A stretch of 64,000 nt of DNA from positions 372,001 to 436,000 of the forward strand of contig JAOSKU010000001.1 of assembly GCA_027493445.1 (NCBI GenBank). The letters run 5' to 3'. The notes under the pieces were generated by a model. That model searched no databases. It saw only the letters and a list, made by a program, of their open reading frames with translations, and was not told where the DNA came from. The DNA is from Thermoleophilia bacterium. Lineage in GTDB: Bacteria > Actinomycetota > Thermoleophilia > RBG-16-64-13. A program made the position numbers and the translations under genes. Of this stretch, positions 56,251-64,000 are shown piece after piece. The first letter of the stretch is position 1; every line of letters begins with the position of its first letter.

Positions 56251-57444
56251 GTGCGTGAGCTGAAAGAGGTTGTGTTCGTGAGTGCCGTCCGCACACCCAT
56301 GGGGCGTTTCGGGGGCACTCTCCGCGACGTGAAGGTGTACGATCTGGCCGCGTTCCCCATCCGGGAAGCCCTGCGGCGGGCGAATGTGGGGGGCGACGAG
56401 GTCGACGACGCCGTCATCGCTTCCTGCCGGCAGGCGGGGAACTACGTGAACTCGGGCCGCAGCGCCGCCCTCAAGGGTGGGGTGGGCACCCACGTCCCGG
56501 CGGTCACCATCAACAAGGCCTGCCCGGCCGGCATGAAGGCGGTGGCTCTGGCCACTCAGGCTATCCAGGTGGGTCAGGGTGACATCCTGCTGTGCGGAGG
56601 CATGGAGAGCATGTCCACCATCCCGCACCTGTTGCGCGGGCATCGCTGGGAGGGCTTCCGGCTAGGGGCGGCCATTCTGGAGGACGGCTGGAGCGACGCC
56701 GACGACCCTGTCGCCGGCATCTCCATGGGCCTGACGGCGGAGAACCTGGTGGAGAAGTACGGCCTCAGCCGCCGGGAGCTCGACGAGTTCGCCGCCGAGA
56801 GCCACCAGAAGGCCGCTCAGGCCCAGAAGAACGGTTGGTTCGACGAGGAGATCACCCCGGTGGTCGTCCCCGCCCAGGGTAAGAAGCCCGAGGTGGTCTT
56901 CGACAAAGACGAGTCCATCCGCTACGAGGTCGACGTCGAGACCATGGGCAGGCTGAAGCCGGCTTTCAAGCCCGACGGCTGCGTCACCGCCGGCAACTCG
57001 TGCGGTCTCACCGACGGAGCCGCCTTCCTGGTGGCCATGAGCCGGGAGGAAGCCGCGAGGCGGGGTGTGAGTCCGCTCTTCAGCGTGGTCGACTACACGC
57101 AAACGGCTGTCGACGGCCGCTACATGGGCGAGGGCCCGGGGGTGGCCATTCCCAAGGTGCTCGAGCGGGCGGGTATGGCCCTGGCCGATATGGACCTCAT
57201 CGAGATCAACGAGGCCTTTGCCGCTCAGGTACTGGCCAACCACCGGGTGCTCGGCTGGGATTGGGAGAAGTTCAACGTCCACGGCGGGGCCATCGCTCTC
57301 GGGCATCCCACGGGTTGCTCCGGGGCGCGCCTCCTCGTGACTCTGTACCACGCCCTCAAGCGGCTCGACAAGGAGCTCGGCCTGGCCGCTATCTGCGGCG
57401 GCGGCGGTTCCACCATGGCCACGATCATTCGACGGGAGAGCTAA
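56251..57444 (+). CDS. thiolase (acyl-CoA acetyltransferase)
   Basis: 397 residues from GTG 56251 (AGGAGG at 56241), MRELKEVVFVSAVRTPMGRFGGTL. Catalytic residues: Cys in NKACPAGMKAV, His in NEAFAAQ..HGGAIALGHPTG and Cys in CGGGGSTMA. Degradative or biosynthetic type cannot be told. It lies 230 bases upstream of bamA in the same direction and may cleave the 3-oxopimelyl-CoA made from the BamA product (inference). A repeat copy lies on each side. Confidence 0.93.
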   Translation: MRELKEVVFVSAVRTPMGRFGGTLRDVKVYDLAAFPIREALRRANVGGDEVDDAVIASCRQAGNYVNSGRSAALKGGVGTHVPAVTINKACPAGMKAVALATQAIQVGQGDILLCGGMESMSTIPHLLRGHRWEGFRLGAAILEDGWSDADDPVAGISMGLTAENLVEKYGLSRRELDEFAAESHQKAAQAQKNGWFDEEITPVVVPAQGKKPEVVFDKDESIRYEVDVETMGRLKPAFKPDGCVTAGNSCGLTDGAAFLVAMSREEAARRGVSPLFSVVDYTQTAVDGRYMGEGPGVAIPKVLERAGMALADMDLIEINEAFAAQVLANHRVLGWDWEKFNVHGGAIALGHPTGCSGARLLVTLYHALKRLDKELGLAAICGGGGSTMATIIRRES

Positions 57445-57605
57445 GAGGCCGTTGAAGAACGAAGCCCCGGCCACCGGACCGCACTGGGCGGCGCCATGCG
57501 TCGTCCTCGGTCGCGCCCGTAGCGCCGCTACGAGCGCTCCCTGCGTCCTCGCCTCGCGCGTGCCCAGCGCACCCCGGTGGCGAAGCGTCATTCCTCAACA
57601 GCCTC
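57445..57605 (+). repeat. MITE-like repeat, copy A2 (complete)
   Basis: 161 bp from GAGGCCGTTGAAGAACGAAG to TTCCTCAACAGCCTC; the ends are imperfect inverted repeats (GAGGC(C/T)GTTGA.GAA.GA.GC). The core has CGTAGCGCCGCTACG, then CTCCCTGCGTCC, the site where the group II intron entered copy A3. Starts one base after the thiolase stop, so it could serve as a terminator. Confidence 0.8.
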
Positions 57606-57675
57606 TAGGCTGTGTCACCGCGGGCGTCCTGCGCCCCTTTCACCAGGATTCTCACCAGGAAGCGGAGGGATATCG

Positions 57676-58803
57676 ATGAGTCTTGACTGGCTGCCCCGTG
57701 ACAACGAGCTGAAGGAGCACGCCCTCCACGGGTCGGAGCACTGGGGCACCGAGGCCCCGTGCACGGTCTATGAGAAGAAGCCCCTCACCAGCCCTTCGGG
57801 CGAGGTGGTCGAGGGCCTCTATGTGGCCTGGGTCAGGCTCAACAATCCGGCACAGTACAACAGCTACACCACCGAGATGGTCAAGGGCGTCATTGCCGGC
57901 TTCACCAATGCCTCCCTGGACCGGAGCGTGGTGGCCGTGGTCTTCACCGGCACGGGTGATCGGGCCTTCTGCACGGGCGGCAACACAACGGAGTACTCCG
58001 AGTACTACTCGAAGCGCCCAAATGAGTACGGCGAGTACATGGACCTCTTCAACGCCATGGTCGACTCGGTGCTCAACTGCAAGAAGCCTGTCATTTGCCG
58101 GGTGAACGGCATGCGCGTGGCCGGGGGCCAGGAGCTGGGCACGGCCTGCGACATCGCGGTGGCCGCGGACACCGCCATCTTTGGTCAGGCGGGCCCGCGC
58201 CACGGCTCGGCGGCCGTAGGCGGCATCACCGATTTCCTGCCCTGGTTCCTCTCCATCGAGGACGCCATGTGGAGCACGGTGACGTGCGAGCTCTGGTCGG
58301 CCTACAAGATGAAGACCAAGGGTCTCATATCCAAGGTGGTGCCGGTACTGAGGAAGGACGGAGAGTGGGTGCGCAACCCCCTGGTGCGCACCGACACCTA
58401 CGTCGAGGACGGCGAGATAGTCTACGGCGAGATGGTTACCGGTGAGGCTGCCCGCGAGGCCAAAGGGCTCGTCAAGGCGTGCACCACCGACTTCGCGCGC
58501 CTCGACGCCGCCGTCGACGAGATCACCTGGAAGATGGCCCATCTGTTCCCTGGATCTCTTCAGATGTCCATCGACATGGTGCGGGCCAAGAAGAAGTTCT
58601 TCTGGGATCAGGCTAAGCTCGCGGCCCGCCACTGGCTGGCGGCCAACATGATGGGCGAGGCCTTCCTGGGGTTCTACGCCTTCTCCACGCGCAAGCAGAC
58701 GGGCGAGGACGTCATCGACTTCCTGAAGTACCGCCAGCAGATCGCGCAGGGCAGTCTCATGGGCGACGAGGCCTACGAAGAGGTGCTGCCGAAGCCGCAA
58801 TAA
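57676..58803 (+). CDS. bamA: 6-oxocyclohex-1-ene-1-carbonyl-CoA hydrolase
   Basis: 375 residues, ATG 57676 behind GCGGAGGGAT. An enoyl-CoA hydratase-fold protein with the BamA hallmark segments: HGSEHWGTEAPCTVYEKKP, NPAQYNSYTTEMVKGVI, VVFTGTGDRAFCTGGNTTEYSEYYSKRPNEY, VICRVNGMRVAGGQELGTACDIAVAADTAIFGQAGPRHGSAAVGGITDFLPWF, WSAYKMKTKGLI. BamA adds water twice and opens the ring in anaerobic benzoyl-CoA degradation, giving 3-hydroxypimelyl-CoA. No benzoyl-CoA reductase or bamQ/bamR gene is in the window; thiolase and 3-hydroxyacyl-CoA dehydrogenase are. Confidence 0.92.
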   Translation: MSLDWLPRDNELKEHALHGSEHWGTEAPCTVYEKKPLTSPSGEVVEGLYVAWVRLNNPAQYNSYTTEMVKGVIAGFTNASLDRSVVAVVFTGTGDRAFCTGGNTTEYSEYYSKRPNEYGEYMDLFNAMVDSVLNCKKPVICRVNGMRVAGGQELGTACDIAVAADTAIFGQAGPRHGSAAVGGITDFLPWFLSIEDAMWSTVTCELWSAYKMKTKGLISKVVPVLRKDGEWVRNPLVRTDTYVEDGEIVYGEMVTGEAAREAKGLVKACTTDFARLDAAVDEITWKMAHLFPGSLQMSIDMVRAKKKFFWDQAKLAARHWLAANMMGEAFLGFYAFSTRKQTGEDVIDFLKYRQQIAQGSLMGDEAYEEVLPKPQ

Positions 58804-58827
58804 GGTCGAGCGTGCTCGGAGGCTCGG

Positions 58828-59505
58828 ATGAGACGTTCTCAAGACTTGCCGCATGTTCTCGCGTGGGTGACCGCGTTGGCCGGACTCCTGCTGCTGGGGT
58901 GCGGCACCCCGAACGTGCAGCCGTACTCCGCGACCACGCTGTCCACAGCGACCTCTACGACCAAGGGAGATGATTCCATGAGCACACCCATCGAGGGCAA
59001 CCCTGCGGTGCGCATCGCCACCTCCATGGGCGAAATCATCGCGGAGCTTGACGCGACGGCTGCGCCGGTGACCGTGCAGAACTTCGTGGACTACGTGGGC
59101 CAGGGTTTCTACGACGGCACCATCTTCCACCGGGTGATCCCCGGTTTCATGATCCAGGGGGGTGGCTTCTCTCGCGACATGAGACAGAAAACCACCGGTG
59201 CGCCCATCAAGAACGAGGCCGACAACGGGCTCAAGAACACCCGTGGCACGCTCGCGATGGCGCGGACCCAGGCGGTCGACAGCGCGACCGCGCAGTTCTT
59301 CATCAGCGTGGTCGACAACGGTTTCCTCGATCACAAAGACCGCTCGGCGCAGGGATTCGGCTACGCCGTGTTCGGGGAGGTCACCGAGGGCATGGATGTA
59401 GTCGACGCCATCGCCAACGTCCCGACCGGCACGAGGGGGTCTTTCCAGGACGTGCCCAAGGAACCGGTGGTCATCGAAAGCCTGAAGTTGGTGCAACAGG
59501 ACTGA
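58828..59505 (+). CDS. cyclophilin-type peptidyl-prolyl isomerase, lipoprotein
   Basis: 225 residues, ATG 58828. Signal peptide with lipobox LLLLGC, a short Thr-rich linker, then a single-domain cyclophilin: [18 protein letters not shown] carries the catalytic Arg, followed by [25 protein letters not shown] and [20 protein letters not shown]. Folds exported proteins at the membrane surface. 24 bases after bamA, same strand, probably co-transcribed by chance. Confidence 0.93.
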   Translation: MRRSQDLPHVLAWVTALAGLLLLGCGTPNVQPYSATTLSTATSTTKGDDSMSTPIEGNPAVRIATSMGEIIAELDATAAPVTVQNFVDYVGQGFYDGTIFHRVIPGFMIQGGGFSRDMRQKTTGAPIKNEADNGLKNTRGTLAMARTQAVDSATAQFFISVVDNGFLDHKDRSAQGFGYAVFGEVTEGMDVVDAIANVPTGTRGSFQDVPKEPVVIESLKLVQQD

Positions 59506-59554
59506 GGGCGCGGGCGGCGTCGCCGGCCGCGCCCCGCGCTGTGGCCGTCCCAGG

Positions 59555-59929
59555 TCAGGCGGCCGACTCGTCGGCCTGCATGAGGCCGAAGGCATTGCCG
59601 TCGGGGTCGGTGAAGTAGGCGAGCCGGCCGACGCCGGGCACGGCCATCTTGGGTAGGATGACGGTGCCTCCGGCAGCAGCTACTTTGGCGATGGTCTCGT
59701 CGACTGAGGGCACGTCCAGGGTCACCGTGGTCCCCGGGGGCGATTGCTCGGAGCGGCGGCTCATGCCGCCGTTGATGCCCGGGGAGTCCTCGGAACCCGT
59801 CGTCAGCAACCAGTAGTCCTGCTGCGGGTTGTCCCACTTCTCGATTCGCCAACCGACGGTGTCGCGGAAAAAGGCTGCGGCGCGGTCGGGGTCGTTGACC
59901 GTGAACTCGAAATGAACAGGCCGGGGCAT
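59555..59929 (-). CDS. VOC-family (glyoxalase/bleomycin-resistance fold) protein
   Basis: 124 residues from ATG 59929 (AGGAGGTACC upstream). Two betaalphabetabetabeta units: RPVHFEFTVNDPDRAAAFFRDTVGWRIEKWD..YWLLTTG and TTVTLDVPSVDETIAKVAAAGGTVILPKMAVPGVGRLAYFTDPDGNAFGLMQ. Matches small stand-alone VOC proteins of unknown substrate. Convergent with the cyclophilin gene. Confidence 0.9.
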   Translation of the reverse strand: MPRPVHFEFTVNDPDRAAAFFRDTVGWRIEKWDNPQQDYWLLTTGSEDSPGINGGMSRRSEQSPPGTTVTLDVPSVDETIAKVAAAGGTVILPKMAVPGVGRLAYFTDPDGNAFGLMQADESAA

Positions 59930-60092
59930 GGGGTACCTCCTGCATCGTGTTGGTGCACATGGTTCCCCGAAGGGCGAGGGATGATGCAAGGCCAGCGACC
60001 GCCTCGGCGATACTATCGCTGAGGCTCGTTCGTGTGCGAGAATCGGGATAACGCTGGGCCCGCTGAGCGGGCGGTATCGAGTGGGAGGCGCG

Positions 60093-60653
60093 ATGAAGCG
60101 GTCGATGGGAGCCAGGGCCCTGGTGGTACCAACCCCGGTGTACGTGGTGGGTACCTACGACGCTGAGGGTGTCCCGAATGTGATGACCGTCGCCTGGGGT
60201 GGCATCTGCTGCTCGAAGCCGCCCTGCCTGGCCATATCGGTGAGGGCCGCGACGTACACTCATGGGAACCTCATGGCCCGCAGAGCGTTCACCGTGAACG
60301 TCCCCGGGAGGCGTCATGTGCGCGAGGCCGACTACTTCGGCATCGCTTCGGGCCGGGACGGGTCCAAGTTCACCTCCGCCGGCCTGACACCGGTGCCCGC
60401 GGGAACCGTTGATGCCCCGGCGGTGGCCGAGTTCCCGCTGTCGCTCGAGTGTCGCGTCGTGAACGTCGCCGAGCTCGGGCTGCACACGCAGTTCGTGGGG
60501 GAGATCATCGACGTCCAGGCCGACGACTCCGTGCTCGACGCCCAGGGGCGTCTCGACGCTGCGGCGGTCGATCCGTTCGTCTACGCGCCCGAAGACGGTC
60601 ACTACTACGCGCTAGGAGAGCGGCTCGGCAAAGCCTTCACTTTAGGCCGTTGA
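60093..60653 (+). CDS. flavin reductase-like FMN-binding protein
   Basis: 186 residues, ATG 60093 behind GGGAGGCG. Split-barrel flavin-binding fold: ALVVPTPVYVVGTYDAEGVPNVMTVAWGGICCSKPPCLAISVRAATYTHGNL, FTVNVPGRRHVREADYFGIASG, EFPLSLECRVVNVAELGLHTQFVGEIIDVQAD. Such proteins bind FMN and may reduce flavin or ferric ligands. Its stop codon lies inside the left end of repeat copy A3. Confidence 0.88.
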   Translation: MKRSMGARALVVPTPVYVVGTYDAEGVPNVMTVAWGGICCSKPPCLAISVRAATYTHGNLMARRAFTVNVPGRRHVREADYFGIASGRDGSKFTSAGLTPVPAGTVDAPAVAEFPLSLECRVVNVAELGLHTQFVGEIIDVQADDSVLDAQGRLDAAAVDPFVYAPEDGHYYALGERLGKAFTLGR

Positions 60654-60699
60654 AGAATGACGCTTCGCCGCCGGGGTGCGCTGGGTACGCGCCAGGCTA

Positions 60700-60861
60700 G
60701 AGCTCGTTTCGCAATGACGCTTCGCGGTCAGGCTGCACTGGGCGCGGGCGAGGCAAGGACGCAGGGAGCGGGCGTAGCGGAGCTACGGACGGGACTGAGG
60801 ACGCCGCATCGGGCCGCCCAGTGCAGTCGCGGCCGCCAAGGCTTCGTTGTGAAACGAGCTC
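60700..60861. repeat. MITE-like repeat B
   Basis: 162 bp with ends GAGCTCGTTTCGCAATGACGC and, inverted, GAGCTCGTTTCACAACGAAGC (18 of 21 match). Its core (GCGTAGCGGAGCTACG, CAGGGAGCG) is a relative of repeat A. It is inserted in the core of copy A3. Confidence 0.7.
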
Positions 60862-60869
60862 CCTGGACG

Positions 60870-62787
60870 ATCGGGTAGGGGCCGGGCTCACCCCGACCCC
60901 TCCCACACCACCGGACATGCGGGCCCGCATCCGGCGGTTCGCCGAGCATCCCGCAAGCAACGATAGGACTCACTCAGACTCCGCAGCCCCTGGGCCTGCC
61001 AGTAGGCGTTCGGCAGGGCGCGGGAGAGGATGCCAGAACCGGCGATGCGCCAGCAGCCCTTCCGCGAAACCGACCAACTGTAGGCAGTCGGGGCGGGGAT
61101 ACCGAGAGCGCACAAGTTGCGCGCCCGAGCGCGCCACCCTTTCCACTCCTCCCAGCGCACCTGCCGCAGCCTGCGGCGCAGCCACCCGTCTAGCTGGGCA
61201 AACAAAGAGGGAGTGTCGACCAGGGCGAAGTAGGCCGTCCAGCCGCGAGTGAAGCGGTTGAGGGCGGCTATGCGCACCGGCATGGAGACTCGCCAGTTAC
61301 GGCCGGTGAGGCGGCGAAGACGCATCTTCACCGCCTTCAGGGCTTTTGGGTCGAGCCTCACCTTGACCTCTGCCTCTCGGCGGAAGAAACGGAAGCTCAG
61401 GAAGGGGCGGGCGGTAGCTGGAGCCACCGCCGACTTGGCCTCGTTCACCTTGAGTTTCAGCTTCTTCTCGACGAACCTGCGCGTGCTCGCCATCACCCGC
61501 TCCCCGGCCCGCTGGCTTTTCACGTAGATCATAAGGTCGTCCCCGTACCTCACGAAGTGGTGGCCCCGAGAGGCCAGCTCCTGGTCGAGGTCGTCCAGCA
61601 TGACGTTGGCGAGCAGCGGCGAGAGGGGGGAACCCTGGGGGTGCCTTCCTGGGAGCGGACCAGGACGCCCTCGGCCATGATGCCCGCGTTCAGGTAGGCG
61701 CGAAGGAGCTTGAGCACCTTCTTGTCTTTCACTCGGCGCGCGACCCGGGCCATTAAGGCGTCGTGGTTTACCCGGTCGAAGAAGGCTTCCAGGTCCAGAT
61801 CGACCACCCAGTCGTGACCCTCCGCGATGGCTTTCTGGGCGACCCGCACGGCTTCATGCGCCGAGCGGCCGGGACGAAAACCATAGCTTTGATCTGAGAA
61901 ATGGGGGTCAAATAGGGGTTGAGCACCTGCAGGAGGGCCTGCTGGAGCAGGCGGTCCAGTACCGTGGGCACCCCGAGCAAGCGCTCGCCGCCACCGGGCT
62001 TGGGGATGGTCACCCGGCGGACGGGGCTCGGTCGGTAGGTGCCCGCCTCGAGCTTTGCGCGGACCTCGGGCCAGTGGACATGAAGCCAGGGGCGTAGATC
62101 GGCCGTGGTCATGCCGTCGGGACCGGAGGCACCGGCGTTTTGCTCGACGCGCTTGAGCGCCCGGGCGAGGTTCTCCCGAGAAAGAAACTCCTCGAAAAGA
62201 GTCGCCGGGGCGGGGTGAGAGTGGTGGCTTTCCGGCGCCGGGGAGAGGCTCGGCTCTTGGCGGGGGGCGGCGGGCTTCACCCTTCACCCTCACCGTCAAG
62301 GCCCCTGGCGGGGATGGCTGCTCTCATCGTCTCTCCCTGCGAGCGCGCAAAGTCCTCCCTCGGCTCGTACGTTCGGCCCTTCCCGGCTTTGGCTTCCTCC
62401 CCGCCGGTACTATGGCCTCGGCTGACTTCTCCTCGGTGCGCCGGGGCCTTGCGACCCCGGCCGTCCACTTCCACCCCGCGAGCACCGCAGTGACGGGGCA
62501 TCTTAGGACACCCGAGGAGACCTCCCCGGATAAGGGCAACCGCTTTCCCCCTACCGCCGCCGCATCTACCTGACGACCCCTTGGTGGTGGCGGGCTTCGC
62601 CGTGCCTGGCCGGCTCACCCGAGTCGCCCCGCCTCTTATGCTGATCGTGTTCCTCGGTGCAGGGTTTTGCCTCGGGCTTCCTTCCCACCCCGCCTCGCGA
62701 CGACGCCGTTGCCTTTGGCTAGGAGTTAGCACCACCGCTTCCTCCAGAGGACTTTCACCTCCAAGCTGTTGCCCATGCCGGGCGTAC
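60870..62787 (-). mobile_element. group II intron with reverse transcriptase
   Basis: Read on the minus strand. It begins GTACGCCCGGCATGGGCAAC (62787 inward), close to the bacterial GUGCGCCCGGCAUGGG start. It ends with a domain V hairpin (CCGGATGCGGG/CCCGCATGTCCGG, about 60915-60950) and CCCCTACCCGAT at 60870, the expected AY 3' end. 1918 nt. Exon junction CTCCCTG|CGTCC lies in repeat A3, a few bases after a small stem, as expected for introns that enter next to hairpins. Confidence 0.85.
60888..62280 (-). pseudogene. group II intron reverse transcriptase/maturase, two frameshifts
   Basis: ATG 62280 gives MKPAAPRQ.. and RT0-RT2 (RALKRVEQNAGASGPDGMT, RVTIPKPGGGERLLGVPTVLDRLLQQALLQVL). A shift near 61905 leads to DPHFSDQSYGFRPGRSAHEAV and DLDLEAFFDRVNHDALM. 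A second, in a run of five C near 61638 where six are needed, leads to MLDDLDQELASRGHHFVRYGDDLMIYV (active-site YGDD), then the maturase X domain to 60888. No HNH endonuclease domain follows. Catalytic residues are all present. Confidence 0.85.
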
Positions 62788-62925
62788 CAGGGAGTGCTCG
62801 TAGCAGCGCTACGGGCGCGACTGAGAACAACGCATGGCGCCGCCCAGTGCTGCCCGGCGGCCGGGGCTTCGTTTTTCAACGGCCTCCTAGGCCGAGATTT
62901 GCGCAAGTAGGCCCCCGGTCGCCCG

Positions 62926-63546
62926 TCAGCCGGCTCCGCGGGACTCCACGAACCGCCTGAGCGCGCCCCGGCCCCCGTTGATCCAGGGGCGGCCATGGGC
63001 GAAGAGCAAGTGGTCGAAATCGCGTTCCAGGCTGCGATCGACCGCGGCGCACAGCCCATCCTTGACTCCCTCGGGATCGTCGCCCAGCAAGAAGTCGGGC
63101 ACGAAACCTAGTGGCCCGTCGAAGCCGGCCCGCACCAGGCCGTCGGCGAAGGCCATCGCGCGAGCCCAGGGTATGTAGAGCGCGGTTTCTTCCTCGCAGA
63201 TCGCCCCCACCGCCACAGCTTCCACTCCCGCGGGCAGCTGCGCGCCGAAGTCGAAGCCCGTCACGACCTCTCCGCGCGTGAACTCGTGCAGCCCGGCTCG
63301 ATGACACCAAACCGTGCACCCGAAGGCCTCGACGAAGCGGTCGCTATGCCGGTAGTGGTGGCGGTTGGTGAGGAAAACGTGCTCGGGCGGCTGCCGGCCA
63401 GCGAACCAGTCCAACCCTTCATCCGGCACCCGCGGGTCGATCGCCGCGGCGCCCTGGGGGCCGTCCAGGTAGTAGGAGCTGACCTGTGTGTCGAGGTGAT
63501 CGTGGATGGTCACCCAGTGGAAGACGCCTGGCAAAACCTCGTGCAT
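62926..63546 (-). CDS. MBL-fold-like hydrolase with altered metal motif
   Basis: 206 residues from ATG 63546 (AAGGAGAGG upstream). The start MHEVLPGVFHWVTIHDHLDTQVSSYYLDGPQGAAAIDPRVPDEGLDWF is MBL-like, but the metal motif THxHxDH is replaced by LTNRHHYRHSDRF. FDHLLFAHGRPWINGGRGALRRFV ends the protein. Many small relatives show this variation. Function unknown. Confidence 0.7.
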   Translation of the reverse strand: MHEVLPGVFHWVTIHDHLDTQVSSYYLDGPQGAAAIDPRVPDEGLDWFAGRQPPEHVFLTNRHHYRHSDRFVEAFGCTVWCHRAGLHEFTRGEVVTGFDFGAQLPAGVEAVAVGAICEEETALYIPWARAMAFADGLVRAGFDGPLGFVPDFLLGDDPEGVKDGLCAAVDRSLERDFDHLLFAHGRPWINGGRGALRRFVESRGAG

Positions 63547-63758
63547 CGCCTCTCCTTCGATTCGGCATGGCGTGTCTGTCCATTGTCTCAGAAATCTGGT
63601 GCTCAACGCGCCGGTTTGGGAGCTGCATCTCGGGCGGAGGGGTGACGCGGCCGGTGAAGGAATGCAGGCCCCGCTCAGCGGCGTTTGCGCAGAACCATAG
63701 CCGGGCAGAAAACAACCTAGGGGCCGGAAGTATCAGCGTTGCAAAGGCAGGTGCCCTG

Positions 63759-64000
63759 ATGAGAAGTTGGAAGCTACTCGGAATCGTGGCCGTCGCTGTG
63801 ATCGTGGGTTTGGTTCTCGCATCATGCGCCGGCGGAGAGGAGACGACCACCACAGAAGGTGAGACCACCACAAGCGGCGAGACGACCTCTACCGAGGCTC
63901 TAGGTTCCACCAGCGTCATGGGAGTCTGGGGCGAGTCGGAGCTGGAGGCTTTCCGGACCGTCGCCTCCGGGTGGGAGCAATCCACCGGAGGTACGATGGA
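63759..64000 (+). CDS. ABC transporter substrate-binding lipoprotein, 3' partial
   Basis: ATG 63759 opens MRSWKLLGIVAVAVIVGLVLASCAGGEETTTTEGETTTSGETTSTE, a lipoprotein signal with lipobox LASC and the Thr/Glu-rich linker common in this genome. It then reads STSVMGVWGESELEAFRTVASGWEQSTGGTM, the start of a solute-binding protein (extracellular type 1 carbohydrate family). It runs off the window end. Not related to the type 1 fold copies at 4238 and 19287 beyond the linker style. Confidence 0.8.
   Translation, partial: MRSWKLLGIVAVAVIVGLVLASCAGGEETTTTEGETTTSGETTSTEALGSTSVMGVWGESELEAFRTVASGWEQSTGGTM

Larger units (their letters stand above)
60644..62885 (-). repeat. MITE-like repeat, copy A3, split by a second repeat and a group II intron
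   Basis: Left end GGCCGTTGAAGAATGACGCTTC (from 60646) and right end (62788-62885, ending TTTTTCAACGGCCT) are the two ends of the A repeat. Between are repeat B (60700-60861), the bases GACG of the core and the intron (60870-62787). Removing both inserts restores the core found intact at 56070 and 57550. Confidence 0.75.

Noticed and set aside
57652..59595. Long 647-codon minus-strand frame
   Set aside because: It is the antisense of bamA and the cyclophilin gene, with low-complexity, His/Arg/Gly-rich content and no domain. A GC-rich shadow.

Overview
The window is about 60% G+C and reads like a chromosome segment of an actinobacterium-like organism. Evidence is the Thr/Ser-rich lipoprotein linkers, the frequent GTG and TTG starts, the DsbA-VKOR pair and a dodecin. 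The metabolic genes point to an anaerobic or facultative degrader of aromatic or ketonic carboxylates. The strongest marker is a BamA-type 6-oxocyclohex-1-ene-1-carbonyl-CoA hydrolase (57676-58803), an enzyme of anaerobic benzoyl-CoA degradation. I cannot name the species from sequence alone.

Layout. 0-7 kb: MaoC-type hydratase (5' partial), DsbA plus split VKOR, a truncated SDR, an EamA transporter, a sugar-type ABC binding lipoprotein (copy 1) and a 3-hydroxyacyl-CoA dehydrogenase. 7-10.5 kb: a serine-recombinase module. 10.6-12.2 kb: dodecin and a decayed ABC-2 permease. 12.4-19.0 kb: two tyrosine-recombinase trios (RIT-type elements), one inserted inside the ritB gene of the other. 19.1-32.1 kb: a probable operon with binding lipoprotein copy 2, ABC ATPase, permease, a five-gene acetophenone-carboxylase-like set and a beta-keto acid cleavage enzyme (BKACE). 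32-38 kb: dienoyl-CoA-reductase-like flavoenzyme, zinc dehydrogenase and amidase, among remnants. 38-45 kb: two genes destroyed by insertion sequences (an acyl-CoA dehydrogenase by an IS1634-type element, an MBL hydrolase by an IS630-type element), an M24 peptidase and an intact MBL hydrolase. 45.8-55 kb: zinc dehydrogenase, CoA-transferase, ThDP lyase, a FadR-like TetR regulator and a 2-oxoacid dehydrogenase E1a-E1b-E2 operon. 55-64 kb: IS remnants, thiolase, bamA, cyclophilin lipoprotein, VOC protein, flavin reductase, a group II intron inside a MITE-like repeat, an MBL-like protein and the start of another ABC binding lipoprotein.

How it may work together (inference). Four promoters (4.1, 19.1, 45.9 and 50.7 kb) each have a TTGACN -35 box, a 17-18 nt spacer, and a palindrome matching ATGAATGA-N4-TCATTCAT just after the -10 box. 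This matches the FadR/YsiA-type operator known from Bacillus. A TetR protein of that kind is encoded directly behind the fourth site. The predicted regulon links uptake (both binding proteins, the ABC transporter), ATP-dependent ketone carboxylation, BKACE cleavage to acyl-CoA plus acetoacetate, dehydrogenases and a CoA-transferase/ThDP lyase pair.

Many genes carry one-base frameshifts, most in short homopolymer runs. Either the sequence under-calls and over-calls homopolymers or the region is decaying. Genes marked pseudogene for a single frameshift may be intact in the cell.
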